This document shows, one piece after another, positions 35,527-43,984 of a stretch of DNA of 52,779 nt; the first letter of the stretch is position 1; every line of letters starts with the position of its first letter. Both the position numbers and the translations under genes were made by a program. Origin of the DNA: Massilia sp. HP4 (GTDB lineage: Bacteria; Pseudomonadota; Gammaproteobacteria; Burkholderiales; Burkholderiaceae_D); assembly GCF_005222695.1 (NCBI RefSeq), contig NZ_STGG01000001.1, positions 1 to 52,779 of the forward strand, read 5' to 3'. The notes beneath the pieces are model-generated. The model did no database searches. It was given only the letters and a program-made list of their open reading frames with translations, and was not told the DNA's origin.

Positions 35527-36423
35527 ATGAAGCGTCTTGAGCAAGCCAGGAAATCCCCGGCACCACAGGAATTGCCGCCTGAAATTCGCCCGGGCCAGTC
35601 GATCGAGCTGCTCAAGGAGCTGCACATCCTGACCCGCGACGGCAAATTGAACCAGGACAGCCGCCGCAAGCTCAAGCAGGTCTACCACCTGTATAACTTC
35701 ATCGAGCCGCTGCTGCGCGACGTCAAGAACCGTAGTGATAACCCCTTGGGCGGCGTCTCGCTGGTCGACCATGGCGCCGGCAAGTCCTACCTCGGCTTCA
35801 TCTTGTACGACCTGTTCGTCAAGGCAGAAGGCGAGGGCTCGCACATCTACGGCATCGAAACGCGCGAAGAGCTGGTCAGCAAGTCGACCGAGCTGGCCGC
35901 GCGCCTGGGTTTCAATGGCATGTCGTTCCTGCCGCTGTCGGTCGCCGAATCGACCACCTCGACCGAGCTGCCGGAAACCATCGACATCGTCACCGCGCTG
36001 CACGCCTGTAACACCGCCACCGACGACGCCATCGACTTCGCCCTGAAGAAGAAGGCGAAACACATGGTGCTGGTGCCGTGCTGCCAGGCCGAAGTCGCGT
36101 CCGTCCTGCGCAAGAACAAGGGCAAGGATGTGAAACGCAGCGCGTTGACCGAGATCTGGCGCCACCCGATCCACACCCGCGAATTCGGCAGCCAGGTGAC
36201 CAATGTGCTGCGCTGCCTGCAGCTCGAGGCGCATGGTTACCAGGTCACGGTCACCGAACTGGTGGGCTGGGAACACTCGATGAAGAACGAGCTGATCGTC
36301 GCCACCTATAAGAACCTGCCGCGCCGCCGGCCGAGCGAGCGCCTGGACGAGGTGCTGGGCGAGCTTGGATTGAGCGAAATGAGAGAGCGTTTCTATGCTC
36401 CGCAACCTGCAACGACGGAATGA
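35527..36423 (+). CDS. SAM-dependent methyltransferase
   Basis: A 298-residue cytosolic protein with a Rossmann-type methyltransferase core. [21 protein letters not shown] is motif [24 protein letters not shown] holds the acidic ribose-binding residue, [22 protein letters not shown] is the post-motif region, and [20 protein letters not shown] follows. The latter three resemble the Methyltransf_32 group. A conserved Cys-Cys pair (PCCQ) is present. Its substrate is unknown. It starts eight bases after fdx, so it is probably transcribed with the ISC genes. Confidence 0.85.
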   Translation: MKRLEQARKSPAPQELPPEIRPGQSIELLKELHILTRDGKLNQDSRRKLKQVYHLYNFIEPLLRDVKNRSDNPLGGVSLVDHGAGKSYLGFILYDLFVKAEGEGSHIYGIETREELVSKSTELAARLGFNGMSFLPLSVAESTTSTELPETIDIVTALHACNTATDDAIDFALKKKAKHMVLVPCCQAEVASVLRKNKGKDVKRSALTEIWRHPIHTREFGSQVTNVLRCLQLEAHGYQVTVTELVGWEHSMKNELIVATYKNLPRRRPSERLDEVLGELGLSEMRERFYAPQPATTE

Positions 36424-36430
36424 CGAGAAC

Positions 36431-37468
36431 ATGAGCGACACAATCGAGCGCTGGATCGACCTGCGCAGCGACACCGTGACCCAGCCCAGCGCCGCGATGC
36501 GCGCCACCATGGTGGCCGCGCCGGTCGGCGACGACGTGTATGGCGACGACCCGACCGTCAATCGCCTGCAGGACTATGCGGCCGAGCTGTTCGGTTTTGA
36601 AGCCGGCATGTTCGCCCCGAGCGGCACCCAGACCAACCTGATCGCGCTGATGACCCACTGCGGCCGCGGCGACGAATACCTGGTCGGCCAGGAAGCGCAC
36701 ACCTATAAATACGAAGGCGGCGGCGCCGCGGTGCTGGGCAGCATCCAGCCGCAGCCGATCGCGAACCAGCCGGACGGATCGATCGCGCTGGCCGATATCG
36801 AAGCCTATATCAAGCCGGACGATATGCACTTTGCCCGTACCCGCTTGCTGGCGCTCGAAAACACCATCGGCGGCCGTGTGCTGAGCCAGGAATACCTGGC
36901 AGCCGCCACCAGGCTGGCGCACGAAAAGGGCCTGGCGACCCACCTCGATGGCGCGCGCATCTGCAACGCCGCCGTCAAGCAGGGCATCAGCCTGGCGGAT
37001 GCCGTCAAAGGTTTCGACACCGTGTCGGTCTGCCTGTCCAAGGGCCTGGGGGCCCCGGTGGGTTCGGTCCTGCTGGGACCGAAATCCTTCATCGAGCAGG
37101 GCAAGCGCTGGCGCAAGATGCTGGGCGGCGGCATGCGCCAGGCCGGCGTGATCGCCGCCGCGGCCCATTACGCGCTCGAGCACAACGTGGCGCTGCTCGC
37201 CAACGACCATGACAACGCGGCCGAACTGGCGCGGGGCCTGGCGCAGATCGAACAGCTCAAGGTCGGCACGCCGCAGACGAATATCTTCTGGATGGATGTT
37301 CCCGCCGCCGCCTGCGCGCCGCTGCGCCAGGCACTCGAGCGCGCGCAGATCCGCGCCACGGTCGGCCCCAAGATGCGCCTGGTGACCCATCTCGACATCT
37401 CGAACGACGACGTGAAACGCACGGTCGAGGTATTTGCTGCGTTCTTCGCGGATTGGCACGCCCGATGA
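36431..37468 (+). CDS. ltaE: Low-specificity L-threonine aldolase
   Basis: A 345-residue PLP enzyme that splits L-threonine or L-allo-threonine into glycine and acetaldehyde. It starts with the conserved [17 protein letters not shown] and has [14 protein letters not shown], an aromatic stacking His in [27 protein letters not shown] and the PLP lysine in [15 protein letters not shown]. The ATG at 36431 is chosen over an upstream in-frame ATG at 36395, which overlaps the methyltransferase gene. It overlaps the next gene by four bases (ATGA), so this is a continuous transcription unit. Confidence 0.94.
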   Translation: MSDTIERWIDLRSDTVTQPSAAMRATMVAAPVGDDVYGDDPTVNRLQDYAAELFGFEAGMFAPSGTQTNLIALMTHCGRGDEYLVGQEAHTYKYEGGGAAVLGSIQPQPIANQPDGSIALADIEAYIKPDDMHFARTRLLALENTIGGRVLSQEYLAAATRLAHEKGLATHLDGARICNAAVKQGISLADAVKGFDTVSVCLSKGLGAPVGSVLLGPKSFIEQGKRWRKMLGGGMRQAGVIAAAAHYALEHNVALLANDHDNAAELARGLAQIEQLKVGTPQTNIFWMDVPAAACAPLRQALERAQIRATVGPKMRLVTHLDISNDDVKRTVEVFAAFFADWHAR

Positions 37469-38151
37469 CTGACGAAGTTATCCGCCTGGCCAAGCGCGTC
37501 GCCGAAGTGGCGGGGTGCTCGCGCGCCGACGCCGAACGCTATATCGCCGGCGGCTGGATCAGCGTCGATGGCGTGGTCGCCGAAGACCCGGCCGCGCGCG
37601 TGACGCCGGCGCAAGCCGTCGTGCTGCTGCCCGGCGCCACGCCGGTCGAACCGGAACCGGTCACCATCCTGCTGCACAAGCCGGCCGGCGTCGAGCAGGA
37701 CGCGCTGCTGGCTGCGATCGGGGCCGATACCCAGGTGCTGGACAATGGCTTCGGCAAGCCCTTCCTGCGCCGTCACCTGCTCAAGCTGGCCCTGGGGACG
37801 CCGCTCGAGACGATGGCCTCGGGCTTGGTCGTGTTCAGCCAGGACTGGCGCGTGATGCGCAAACTCGTCGAGGACGCGCCGCGCAACGAATATGAATACG
37901 TGGCCGAGGTAGAGGGCCAGATCATCGACGGCGGCCTGGATAAACTGGGCCGCATGTTCCGCGCCAGCTGGCAAAGCGAGAAGCGCCTGCGCATCGCCGG
38001 CAAGAACATCCAGCGCGGCCAGATCGAGCGCCTGTGCGGCGACGTCGGCCTGAAGGTCACCGCGCTGCGCCGCCTGCGCATCGGCCGCATTTCCATGGGC
38101 AGCCTGCCGCCGGGCGGCTGGCGTTACCTGCGCGACGTCGAGCGCTTCTGA
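37465..38151 (+). CDS. RsuA/RluB-type pseudouridine synthase-like protein with altered catalytic motif
   Basis: A 228-residue protein with an N-terminal S4 RNA-binding domain (IRLAKRVAEVAGCSRADAERYIAGGWISVDGVV) and a RsuA-type synthase domain. The canonical GRLDxxTxGLLLFTxD reads TPLETMASGLVVFSQD, so the catalytic Asp is replaced by Glu115 and the preceding Arg by Pro. The C-terminal end (VTALRRLRIGRISMGSLPPGGWRYL) is well conserved with the family. It probably binds rRNA; whether it makes pseudouridine is unclear. It starts inside the ltaE stop codon. Confidence 0.85.
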   Translation: MTDEVIRLAKRVAEVAGCSRADAERYIAGGWISVDGVVAEDPAARVTPAQAVVLLPGATPVEPEPVTILLHKPAGVEQDALLAAIGADTQVLDNGFGKPFLRRHLLKLALGTPLETMASGLVVFSQDWRVMRKLVEDAPRNEYEYVAEVEGQIIDGGLDKLGRMFRASWQSEKRLRIAGKNIQRGQIERLCGDVGLKVTALRRLRIGRISMGSLPPGGWRYLRDVERF

Positions 38152-38174
38152 ATCTTTCGCTTCATCGCTTTTTT

Positions 38175-38681
38175 ATGCCAAGTTCCTTGCGCCTGGTCGC
38201 GACCAGCGTCCTGTTTTTCCTGGTGTTCGGCCCGATCATGCCGGTCATCGAATTCACCCTCGCCACGCTGTTTACCAAGGGCCGCATCGAGATCATGCCG
38301 TCCTTCTACCTGGCGGCGCTGTTGTTCGGCGCCCTGATCGCGGGCACGCTCGGCCTGGCGCACGGCGTGCTGGTGGCGCTGGCGGTCAAGCTGGAACCGC
38401 TGCGCCGGCGCCTGCACAGCACGCCGCGCCGCGTCCTGCTGGGGGCGGGCGCCGCGCTGCTGTGCGGGCTGGCGATGACCGCCGTCACCCTCTACATCGC
38501 GCGCCATTCGTTTGGCGACCTGCTGGGCGGGATGGACCCGAACAACCCCGATCCATGGAAGATCATCCGCGCCTATATGGTGATCGAGCTGTTCATCCTG
38601 CCGGCGCTGGTGTGCGGCATCCTGTTCCAGCTGCTGCCATGGTCGAAGAAGCTCATGCAGCGCGCCGTCGCATCGAACTGA
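38175..38681 (+). CDS. Unrecognised four-segment membrane protein
   Basis: A 168-residue integral membrane protein. Hydrophobic segments are LVATSVLFFLVFGPIMPVI, FYLAALLFGALIAGTLGLAHGVLVALA, VLLGAGAALLCGLAMTAVTLYI and MVIELFILPALVCGILFQLL. A soluble loop with GDLLGGMDPNNPDPWK lies between the last two. I do not recognise a family. It begins 23 bp after the pseudouridine-synthase-like gene and is probably the last gene of the ISC-led transcript. A Pho-box-like region follows immediately. Confidence 0.7.
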   Translation: MPSSLRLVATSVLFFLVFGPIMPVIEFTLATLFTKGRIEIMPSFYLAALLFGALIAGTLGLAHGVLVALAVKLEPLRRRLHSTPRRVLLGAGAALLCGLAMTAVTLYIARHSFGDLLGGMDPNNPDPWKIIRAYMVIELFILPALVCGILFQLLPWSKKLMQRAVASN

Positions 38682-38682
38682 C

Positions 38683-38721
38683 TGGTCATACTGCTGTCAT
38701 CATCCGTCCATATGCTGTCGA
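38683..38721 (+). promoter_or_regulatory. Pho-box-like direct repeats
   Basis: Repeats of the CTGTCAT type occur with an 11-bp period: TGGTCAT (38683), CTGTCAT (38694), CGTCCAT (38705), then CTGTCGA (38715, one base early). PhoB boxes consist of exactly such 7-bp repeats with 4-bp spacers. The array lies 28-66 bp before the start of the lipoprotein gene. Induction under phosphate limitation is inferred. Confidence 0.6.
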
Positions 38722-38744
38722 TTTTTCACACTTGGAAAATCGAC
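38717..38744 (+). other. 9-bp hairpin directly before the start codon
   Basis: GTCGATTTT (38717-38725) pairs with AAAATCGAC (38736-38744), ending four bases before the ATG. The only ribosome-site-like sequence (GGAAAA) lies in its right arm, so folding would hide it. It may modulate translation. Confidence 0.45.
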
Positions 38745-38748
38745 AACC

Positions 38749-40389
38749 ATGTTCCTGCGCCGTCCTGCCAAACCTTCCAGCTACCTCCCCATGATGAGCG
38801 CGATCGCGCTGGCCTGCGTGCTCGCGGCCTGCGGTGGCGGCGATGACGACGATCCGACGCCGACCACGCTCGCGCTGCAGAAGATCGGCAGCTACAACGG
38901 CGGGGCGGTCGGCGCGGCGGAGATCACGGCCTATGACGCAGGTAGCCGCCGCCTGTTCGTCGTCAACGGCGCCAACGGCACCGTCGATGTGCTGGACCTG
39001 GCGGCGCCCGCCACGCCAAAACTGATCGGCACCATCAATGTGGCCAGCCTGGGCAAGGCGGTCAACAGCGTCGCCGTGCACGACGGCCTGGTGGCGCTGG
39101 CGATCGAAGCCAATCCCAAGACCGATCCGGGTACCGTCGCCTTCTACAACGCGGCCGACCTGAAACTGGCGGGCAGCGTCAAGGTTGGCGCGCTGCCGGA
39201 CATGCTCACTTTCACCCCGGACGGCAGCAAGGTGCTGGTGGCGAACGAGGGCGAACCGAGCGGCTACGGCGTGGCCGGCACGGCCGACCCGGAAGGTTCG
39301 GTCAGCGTCATCACCGTCAACCGCGGCGGCACGCCGTCGGTGGCCACCGCCGACTTCCGCGCCTTCAACGGCAAGGAGGCCGAATTGCGCGCGCAGGGCA
39401 TCCGCATCTTCGGACCGAACGCCAGCGCGGCCCAGGACTTCGAGCCGGAATACATCACCGTCGGCGACGACGGCCGTACCGCCTACGTGACCCTGCAAGA
39501 GAACAATGCGATCGCGATCGTCGACGTGGCGACGGCCAAGGTCACCTCGGTCAAGCCGCTCGGCTTCAAGGACCACAGCCTGGCCGGGATGGGCATGGAT
39601 GCGTCGGACGAGGATGGCGGCACCAATACCAATAGCGGCTCGCCGGCCATCAAGATCGGCCCGCAGCCGGTAAAGGGCATGTACCTGCCGGACGCCGTCG
39701 CCAGCTACACGGTGGATGGAAAGCGTTACCTGATCACCGCCAACGAGGGCGACGCCCGCGCCGACTGGCCGGGCTTTAACGAAGAAAGCCGCGTGCGCGC
39801 GCATTGCACGGCGGGCCTGGACCCGGCGGTATTCCCGGATGCGGCCAACAAGATCTTCGATTCGAACCTGGGTCGCCTGCGCGTGACGACCACGCCAAAC
39901 GGTGGTGTCACCGGCAAGAACGCGGCCGGCCAGTGCACCGAGCTGTACACTTTCGGCGGTCGTTCATTCTCGATCTGGGATACCGACATCAAGCGCGTCT
40001 ACGACTCGGGCGACGAGTTCGAGCGCCGCACTACCGCGCTGCCGAACGTGAAGTTCAACGCCAGCAACGACAACAACGACCTGGAAGACCGCAGCGCCTC
40101 GAAAGGCCCGGAACCGGAAGGCGCCGTGGTCGGCAAGTTCGGCAACAAGCACTACGCCTTCATCGGCCTGGAGCGCGTGGGCGGCGTGATGGTGTATGAC
40201 GTGAGCAAGCCGGCCCAGGCTTCCTTCGTCACCTACCTCAATACGCGCGATGGCGACAAGGGCGACCTGGGTCCGGAAGGCCTGACCCTGATCCCCGGTA
40301 ACAAGTCGCCGAACGGCAAGCCGTTGCTGATCGTCGGTAATGAAGTCAGCGGCACGACTGCCGTGATGCAGATCAACCTGACTTATTGA
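38749..40389 (+). CDS. Choice-of-anchor I family lipoprotein
   Basis: A 546-residue lipoprotein. Its signal peptide ends in the lipobox LAAC (Cys28), followed by GGGDDDD. The rest forms a beta-propeller-like repeat protein with VNGANGTVDVLDLAAPATPKLIG, TFTPDGSKVLVANEGEPSGYGVAG, PEGSVSVITVNR and later YLITANEGDARADW, RSFSIWDTDIKRVYDSGDEFE and KGPEPEGAVVGKFGNKHYAFIGLERVGGVMVYD. These match the choice-of-anchor I family, whose members are often annotated as alkaline-phosphatase-associated. The biochemical activity is not established. Pho-box-like repeats upstream suggest a role in phosphate starvation. The 3' end overlaps the convergent SDR gene by seven bases. Confidence 0.85.
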   Translation: MFLRRPAKPSSYLPMMSAIALACVLAACGGGDDDDPTPTTLALQKIGSYNGGAVGAAEITAYDAGSRRLFVVNGANGTVDVLDLAAPATPKLIGTINVASLGKAVNSVAVHDGLVALAIEANPKTDPGTVAFYNAADLKLAGSVKVGALPDMLTFTPDGSKVLVANEGEPSGYGVAGTADPEGSVSVITVNRGGTPSVATADFRAFNGKEAELRAQGIRIFGPNASAAQDFEPEYITVGDDGRTAYVTLQENNAIAIVDVATAKVTSVKPLGFKDHSLAGMGMDASDEDGGTNTNSGSPAIKIGPQPVKGMYLPDAVASYTVDGKRYLITANEGDARADWPGFNEESRVRAHCTAGLDPAVFPDAANKIFDSNLGRLRVTTTPNGGVTGKNAAGQCTELYTFGGRSFSIWDTDIKRVYDSGDEFERRTTALPNVKFNASNDNNDLEDRSASKGPEPEGAVVGKFGNKHYAFIGLERVGGVMVYDVSKPAQASFVTYLNTRDGDKGDLGPEGLTLIPGNKSPNGKPLLIVGNEVSGTTAVMQINLTY

Positions 40390-41363
40390 TCTGAACGTCC
40401 GCGCAGGAGCTGGACACCGACCGCGGCGGCCACCACCGCCGCGCCGGCCAGCAGCGCCTTGTTGGCCGGTTGATTTCGTGGCTGATTCAGGCGACCCGGC
40501 TCGCTATGGATGCCGCTGGCCCCGCGCGGCGGCTCGTACAGCGCGCCGCGGGTGTCGCGCGCCGGATCCGCGCGCCTGGCCCACGCATCCATGAAGCGGT
40601 TCATGCCGGCCGCGATGAGGTTCGGCGCGAGCTGCGTCGCTTTCATGGCGGCGGCGGGCGCGCCGATCACGGTCGTGTCGCGCGGGCTGCGCGCCAGCTT
40701 GACGACGGCGTCGGCCACGGTTTCCGGCGCCAGCGCGCCCGGCGGATACGACAGGTGGGCGCCGGTATAGTTGGCCGCATGGCTGAAGCCCGGCGAATCC
40801 ACGAAGGTCGGATACACGTCGCACACATGGATCTGGCGCCGCTTGCCCAGCTCGGCGCGCACGGCTTCGGAAAAGCCGCGCAGGCCGAACTTGCTGGCCG
40901 CGTAGGCCGCCGCATAGGGCGTGGCGACGTAGCCGCCGGACGAGATCATATTGACCCAGATGCCGTGATCCTGCTCCAGGAAGATCGGCAGCACCGCGTG
41001 CGCGTCGTGCATGTGGGTGAGCAGGTTGGTCTCGATCACCTGGCGGTGATCGCGCATGGGTACGTCGTGGTATTTGCCGACCACGCCGGCGCCGACATTG
41101 CTGAACCACAGGTCGATCCGGCCCAGGATGCCGTGCGCCTCGCGGGCGAAGGCGGCCACCGCATCGGCGTCGGTCGCATCCACCACCACCGTTTCGGCCC
41201 GGCCACCGGCCTGGAAGCAGCGGCGGGCGACATCGTCGAGCCCTTCCTTGCCGCGCGCGCCGAGCACCAGGTCGGCGCCCTGGCGGGCAAAGGCGACGGC
41301 GGTCGCGGCGCCGATGCCGCTCGAGGCGCCCATGATGACTACGCGCAGAGTCGATCGCTTCAT
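40383..41363 (-). CDS. Short-chain dehydrogenase/reductase with C-terminal membrane segment
   Basis: A 326-residue classical SDR. The NAD(P)-binding motif is VVIMGASSGIGAATAVAFARQGADLVLGARG, with DLWFSNVGAGV in place of the usual NNAG. The catalytic Ser lies in VNMISSGGYVA and Tyr-x3-Lys is in YAAAYAASKFGLRG. A tail beyond the SDR fold ends in a hydrophobic segment (ALLAGAAVVAAAVGVQLL) and a basic-acidic end, so it may be membrane-attached. The ATG at 41363 is preferred for its AAGGT spacing; another is at 41381. The substrate is unknown. Confidence 0.9.
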   Translation of the reverse strand: MKRSTLRVVIMGASSGIGAATAVAFARQGADLVLGARGKEGLDDVARRCFQAGGRAETVVVDATDADAVAAFAREAHGILGRIDLWFSNVGAGVVGKYHDVPMRDHRQVIETNLLTHMHDAHAVLPIFLEQDHGIWVNMISSGGYVATPYAAAYAASKFGLRGFSEAVRAELGKRRQIHVCDVYPTFVDSPGFSHAANYTGAHLSYPPGALAPETVADAVVKLARSPRDTTVIGAPAAAMKATQLAPNLIAAGMNRFMDAWARRADPARDTRGALYEPPRGASGIHSEPGRLNQPRNQPANKALLAGAAVVAAAVGVQLLRGRSDQ

Positions 41364-41589
41364 CGTTGACCTTTCATTCAAGATTGAAAAGGACGATTAT
41401 TCCGCGATTCGGCAGACCGACGCGTTCGAATGCCGCACGGCAAGCTCAAGCCAGTCAGCGTTGGATTCTGGGTTCTTGAAATCGTCCCAACCCAGCGCCC
41501 CCAGTATTGCTGATAAGTTCGTTGTCCACGGTCAAATGGTTCGCTACTCGCGATGATAGATTGGCAGTTTATGTCGATGTGAGTGGACT

Positions 41590-42126
41590 ATGTTCAATGC
41601 CACTAGTAAAGGTCTGCAACCAAACAATGGTATGAAAATGTCGCCCGCGGCAAAAATGCGTATGCGGCAAACTGAAAAGGCAATCTATCGTTACTACAAT
41701 GATATGGGGAAGAATAAAGGGAATTGCACTTGGGGCGTTGGCATTCTGGCTCACAAAGGGGTTTGCACACAAGAAGAGCTGGGGCGAAGAGTCTCAGTCG
41801 GATTAGTTAATCTAGAGTACGAGCGGAGGGTTGCCGAAGTAGAAGGCATCGTGCGGCGCCGGGTCACTGTCGCGCTCAATCAGAATCAGTTCGATGCATT
41901 ATGTAGTCTCGTCTATAACGCTGGGGAAAAAGGAGCGAGCGATACTTTTAGATTTATAAACCAGGGAAATTTTTCTGGTGCGGCCAAGAATATCTCCCTA
42001 TTAATCAAGGTCGGTATAACAGAGAATGGAAAGAAGAGATATGTCGTAGCTCCAGGGCTAATTAAAAGGCGTGCTGAGGAAAGTGCTCCATTCCGGGTCA
42101 ATAACGCAGGCACTGCCAAGGAGTGA
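41590..42126 (+). CDS. Phage-type (GH24) lysozyme, candidate antibacterial effector
   Basis: A 178-residue muramidase-like protein. The T4-lysozyme catalytic set is visible: Glu29 (QTEKAIYRYYND), Asp38, and Thr47 (CTWGVGILAHKG). Later LNQNQFDALCSLVYNAG is the conserved C-terminal lobe motif. There is no signal peptide, holin or spanin gene, or other phage gene nearby. The DNA here is visibly AT-richer than its neighbours, suggesting recent acquisition. It is followed, nine bases after the stop codon, by a small exported protein. Secreted lysozyme effectors of type VI systems with periplasmic immunity proteins have this layout. No VgrG, PAAR or Hcp gene is in the window. The ribosome site before the ATG is weak; an in-frame ATG at 41632 is possible. 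Confidence 0.85.
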   Translation: MFNATSKGLQPNNGMKMSPAAKMRMRQTEKAIYRYYNDMGKNKGNCTWGVGILAHKGVCTQEELGRRVSVGLVNLEYERRVAEVEGIVRRRVTVALNQNQFDALCSLVYNAGEKGASDTFRFINQGNFSGAAKNISLLIKVGITENGKKRYVVAPGLIKRRAEESAPFRVNNAGTAKE

Positions 42127-42135
42127 GGTAATATC

Positions 42136-42594
42136 ATGATCATTAACAGACTTCCAGCCAAGATTCAACGTCACTGGATTTCGTCTTTCATCCTCACACT
42201 GCTTCTTGCGACTGCGCCGCTCGTCCAAGGTGCAGATTCGACAGAACGCCGTGTCTCCGGACAGTGGAAATTTATTGCTGCGCTAGATGGTGCCGACATT
42301 GTCTCCCTCGATGAACATGAGGCGCAGAAACTGATCGGCCATATTTTTTTAATCAGCAAACACAGAGTGAAATTCGACGATCGCGACTGTGGTGAAACCG
42401 GATTCGCAGCCCAGAAAGTAGAGCCAAATCTTCATCTGCGCAAGGCATTCCACGCAGACGCAGAAAAACTGGGGCTGCCAAATCCGGTGACGGTGGTTGA
42501 TCTCAGCTGCACATCGGTATTCATAAAGAGCTCGAACAGGCTCGTGATAGCCTGGCAAGGCTGGTTCTTTGAAGCTGTGCGAGTGAAGCGCTAA
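42136..42594 (+). CDS. Exported small protein, candidate lysozyme immunity protein
   Basis: A 152-residue protein with an N-terminal signal segment (WISSFILTLLLATAPLVQGA, cleavage near residue 33), so the mature protein of about 120 residues should be periplasmic. The mature part has VSGQWKFIAALDGADIVSLDEHEAQKLIG, KHRVKFDDRDCGETGF and a late VVDLSCTSVFI; the two Cys may pair. I recognise no named domain. It follows the lysozyme gene nine bases downstream, in the same AT-richer patch. A role in blocking the lysozyme in the producer's own periplasm is inferred from order and export only. Confidence 0.75.
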   Translation: MIINRLPAKIQRHWISSFILTLLLATAPLVQGADSTERRVSGQWKFIAALDGADIVSLDEHEAQKLIGHIFLISKHRVKFDDRDCGETGFAAQKVEPNLHLRKAFHADAEKLGLPNPVTVVDLSCTSVFIKSSNRLVIAWQGWFFEAVRVKR

Positions 42595-42595
42595 C

Positions 42596-42614
42596 CCTGT
42601 CGCGTTGCGACAGG
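42596..42614. terminator. 8-bp hairpin between convergent genes
   Basis: CCTGTCGC (42596-42603) pairs with GCGACAGG (42607-42614) around a three-base loop, two bases after the stop of the exported protein gene and just past the end of the leftward RDD gene. It is placed to act as a shared terminator but has no clear T tract on either strand. Confidence 0.55.
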
Positions 42615-42621
42615 CGGTCGA

Positions 42622-43170
42622 TCAGCGTTTGATCTTTGGTAGCTGGATCAGGCGTGTGCCGGCCAGGCGGTCGTGCGGGAACTGGCGTTCCTTGTCGAGG
42701 AAGGCCGTGAGCGCCCACACGACGATGCCGACCGTGAGCGCAATCGCGATCTCGCCCTTGGCATGCACCCCGAACAAGGCGCACACGATCAGCGCCGGCG
42801 CGAACCAGCACCAGGCCAGCAGGTAGCGCACGATGGCCGTGCGCCATGGCAGGCGTGTGTGGCCTGGCTGGACCACCTTGATGCGCCAGGTCTTCATGGC
42901 CAGCGTGTGGCCGCTGTCGCGCCAGCACCAGGTGAAATACAAGCCGGTGACCAGGAACAGGTAGAGCTTCAGCCCGATCTGGAAGACGGGCTCCTGGCGG
43001 TTGCCGGTAAGGAGAAGATAGACCAGCACCGCCAGCATCTCGACAGCGAACAGCAAGAAGAATTCATAGACCATCGCCATGAGGCGGCGCTTGATGGTCG
43101 GCGTAGGAAACGACATCGCCTTTGCCGGGACGGCCAGGGTCTGGTCGACGGCCGGCTCAGTTGCTTGCAT
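42622..43170 (-). CDS. RDD-family membrane protein
   Basis: A 182-residue membrane protein of the RDD family. Its first helix region starts TIKRRLMAMVYEFFLLFAVEMLAVLVYLLL, with the Arg-x-Asp-type residue positions shifted to RRLMAMVYE. A second segment is KLYLFLVTGLYFTWCWRDSGHTLAMKTWRIKVV, typical of the family, then ALIVCALFGVHAKGEIAIALTVGIVVWALTAFLDKERQF. The function of RDD proteins is mostly unknown; some are Na+/H+ antiporters. The ATG at 43170 overlaps the preceding gene by 14 bp. It is the last gene of a sigma factor operon. Confidence 0.85.
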   Translation of the reverse strand: MQATEPAVDQTLAVPAKAMSFPTPTIKRRLMAMVYEFFLLFAVEMLAVLVYLLLTGNRQEPVFQIGLKLYLFLVTGLYFTWCWRDSGHTLAMKTWRIKVVQPGHTRLPWRTAIVRYLLAWCWFAPALIVCALFGVHAKGEIAIALTVGIVVWALTAFLDKERQFPHDRLAGTRLIQLPKIKR

Positions 43171-43984
43171 TGGCAGCCTGGGCGGGTGCTTGCTGGCCGC
43201 CAGGCGCCGCGATGGCGCCGCTGCCGGCAGTGGCGGCGGGGGCGTTCGGAGCAGGCGCAGGCGGCAGATTCGGGCCGGGTGCGGCGCCGGCTGGCGCCGC
43301 ACCCGGCGGCACACCCGCCATCTCCGACGGCACCACGATATCGGTGCCGATCAGGATGCACTCGGCGCCACGGCGTGTGGTGTTGGGCGGGCAGGGCGTC
43401 GGCACGACCAGCATCGGCGCTTCGGGCAGCGCGATCGGGATGCTCTTGTGGCGCGTCGCCGCGGGGCTGTTGGCCAGCTTGCGTTTCTGGTCGGCCGACA
43501 GCTGCTTGTAGTTTTCCCAGTCGGCCGCCTTGTCGCCCTGCGCCACGCGGCTCGCGCGGCTGTAGTTCTCGCGCGCCAGTTCGCGTTGCGCAGGAGTGAG
43601 CTTCATCCACTGGCGCATGCGTTCGTGCACCCGCTGCTGCTCGGAAGCGGGCATCGATGCGAAGCGGGCCGACATCTCGATCCACTTGCGCTTGCGCGGA
43701 CCTTCCATGCGGTCCCATTCGGGCTCGAGCGGGGCCAGGGCGACCTGCTGGGCATTGCTGAGGTCACGCCACAAGGGCTTGTCGAGGGTTTTCGGAAGAG
43801 GACGTTCGCCATCCACGACCTGCGTCAGCGCCGGTATCACGGACGGGGTGTCGAAACGGTCGACGATGACCCAGGCGATCACACCCGCCACCAGCACGCC
43901 GGCCACCGTCTTAAAAACGGGAAACCTTGATTTCGGCGCGCCGGCCTTGCTTGCGCGGGACTGTGAAACGTCTTTCTTCGTCAT
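43157..43984 (-). CDS. DUF3106 domain protein
   Basis: A 275-residue protein with one N-terminal membrane segment (TVAGVLVAGVIAWVIVDRF), so most of it is probably periplasmic. A DUF3106 helical domain (about residues 60-165) holds LSNAQQVALAPLEPEWDRMEGPRKRKWIEMSARFASMPASEQQRVHERM and WMKLTPAQRELARENY. The tail is Pro/Ala-rich. The motif resembles heavy-metal-sensor-like helical repeats, but no function is known. It overlaps both neighbours, within the sigma factor/DUF3619 operon. Confidence 0.87.
   Translation of the reverse strand: MTKKDVSQSRASKAGAPKSRFPVFKTVAGVLVAGVIAWVIVDRFDTPSVIPALTQVVDGERPLPKTLDKPLWRDLSNAQQVALAPLEPEWDRMEGPRKRKWIEMSARFASMPASEQQRVHERMRQWMKLTPAQRELARENYSRASRVAQGDKAADWENYKQLSADQKRKLANSPAATRHKSIPIALPEAPMLVVPTPCPPNTTRRGAECILIGTDIVVPSEMAGVPPGAAPAGAAPGPNLPPAPAPNAPAATAGSGAIAAPGGQQAPAQAANASN

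Noticed and set aside
41590..42126. Lysozyme as prophage remnant
   Set aside because: No holin, spanin, tail, terminase or integrase gene lies nearby; the exported partner fits an effector cassette better, though a remnant cannot be excluded.
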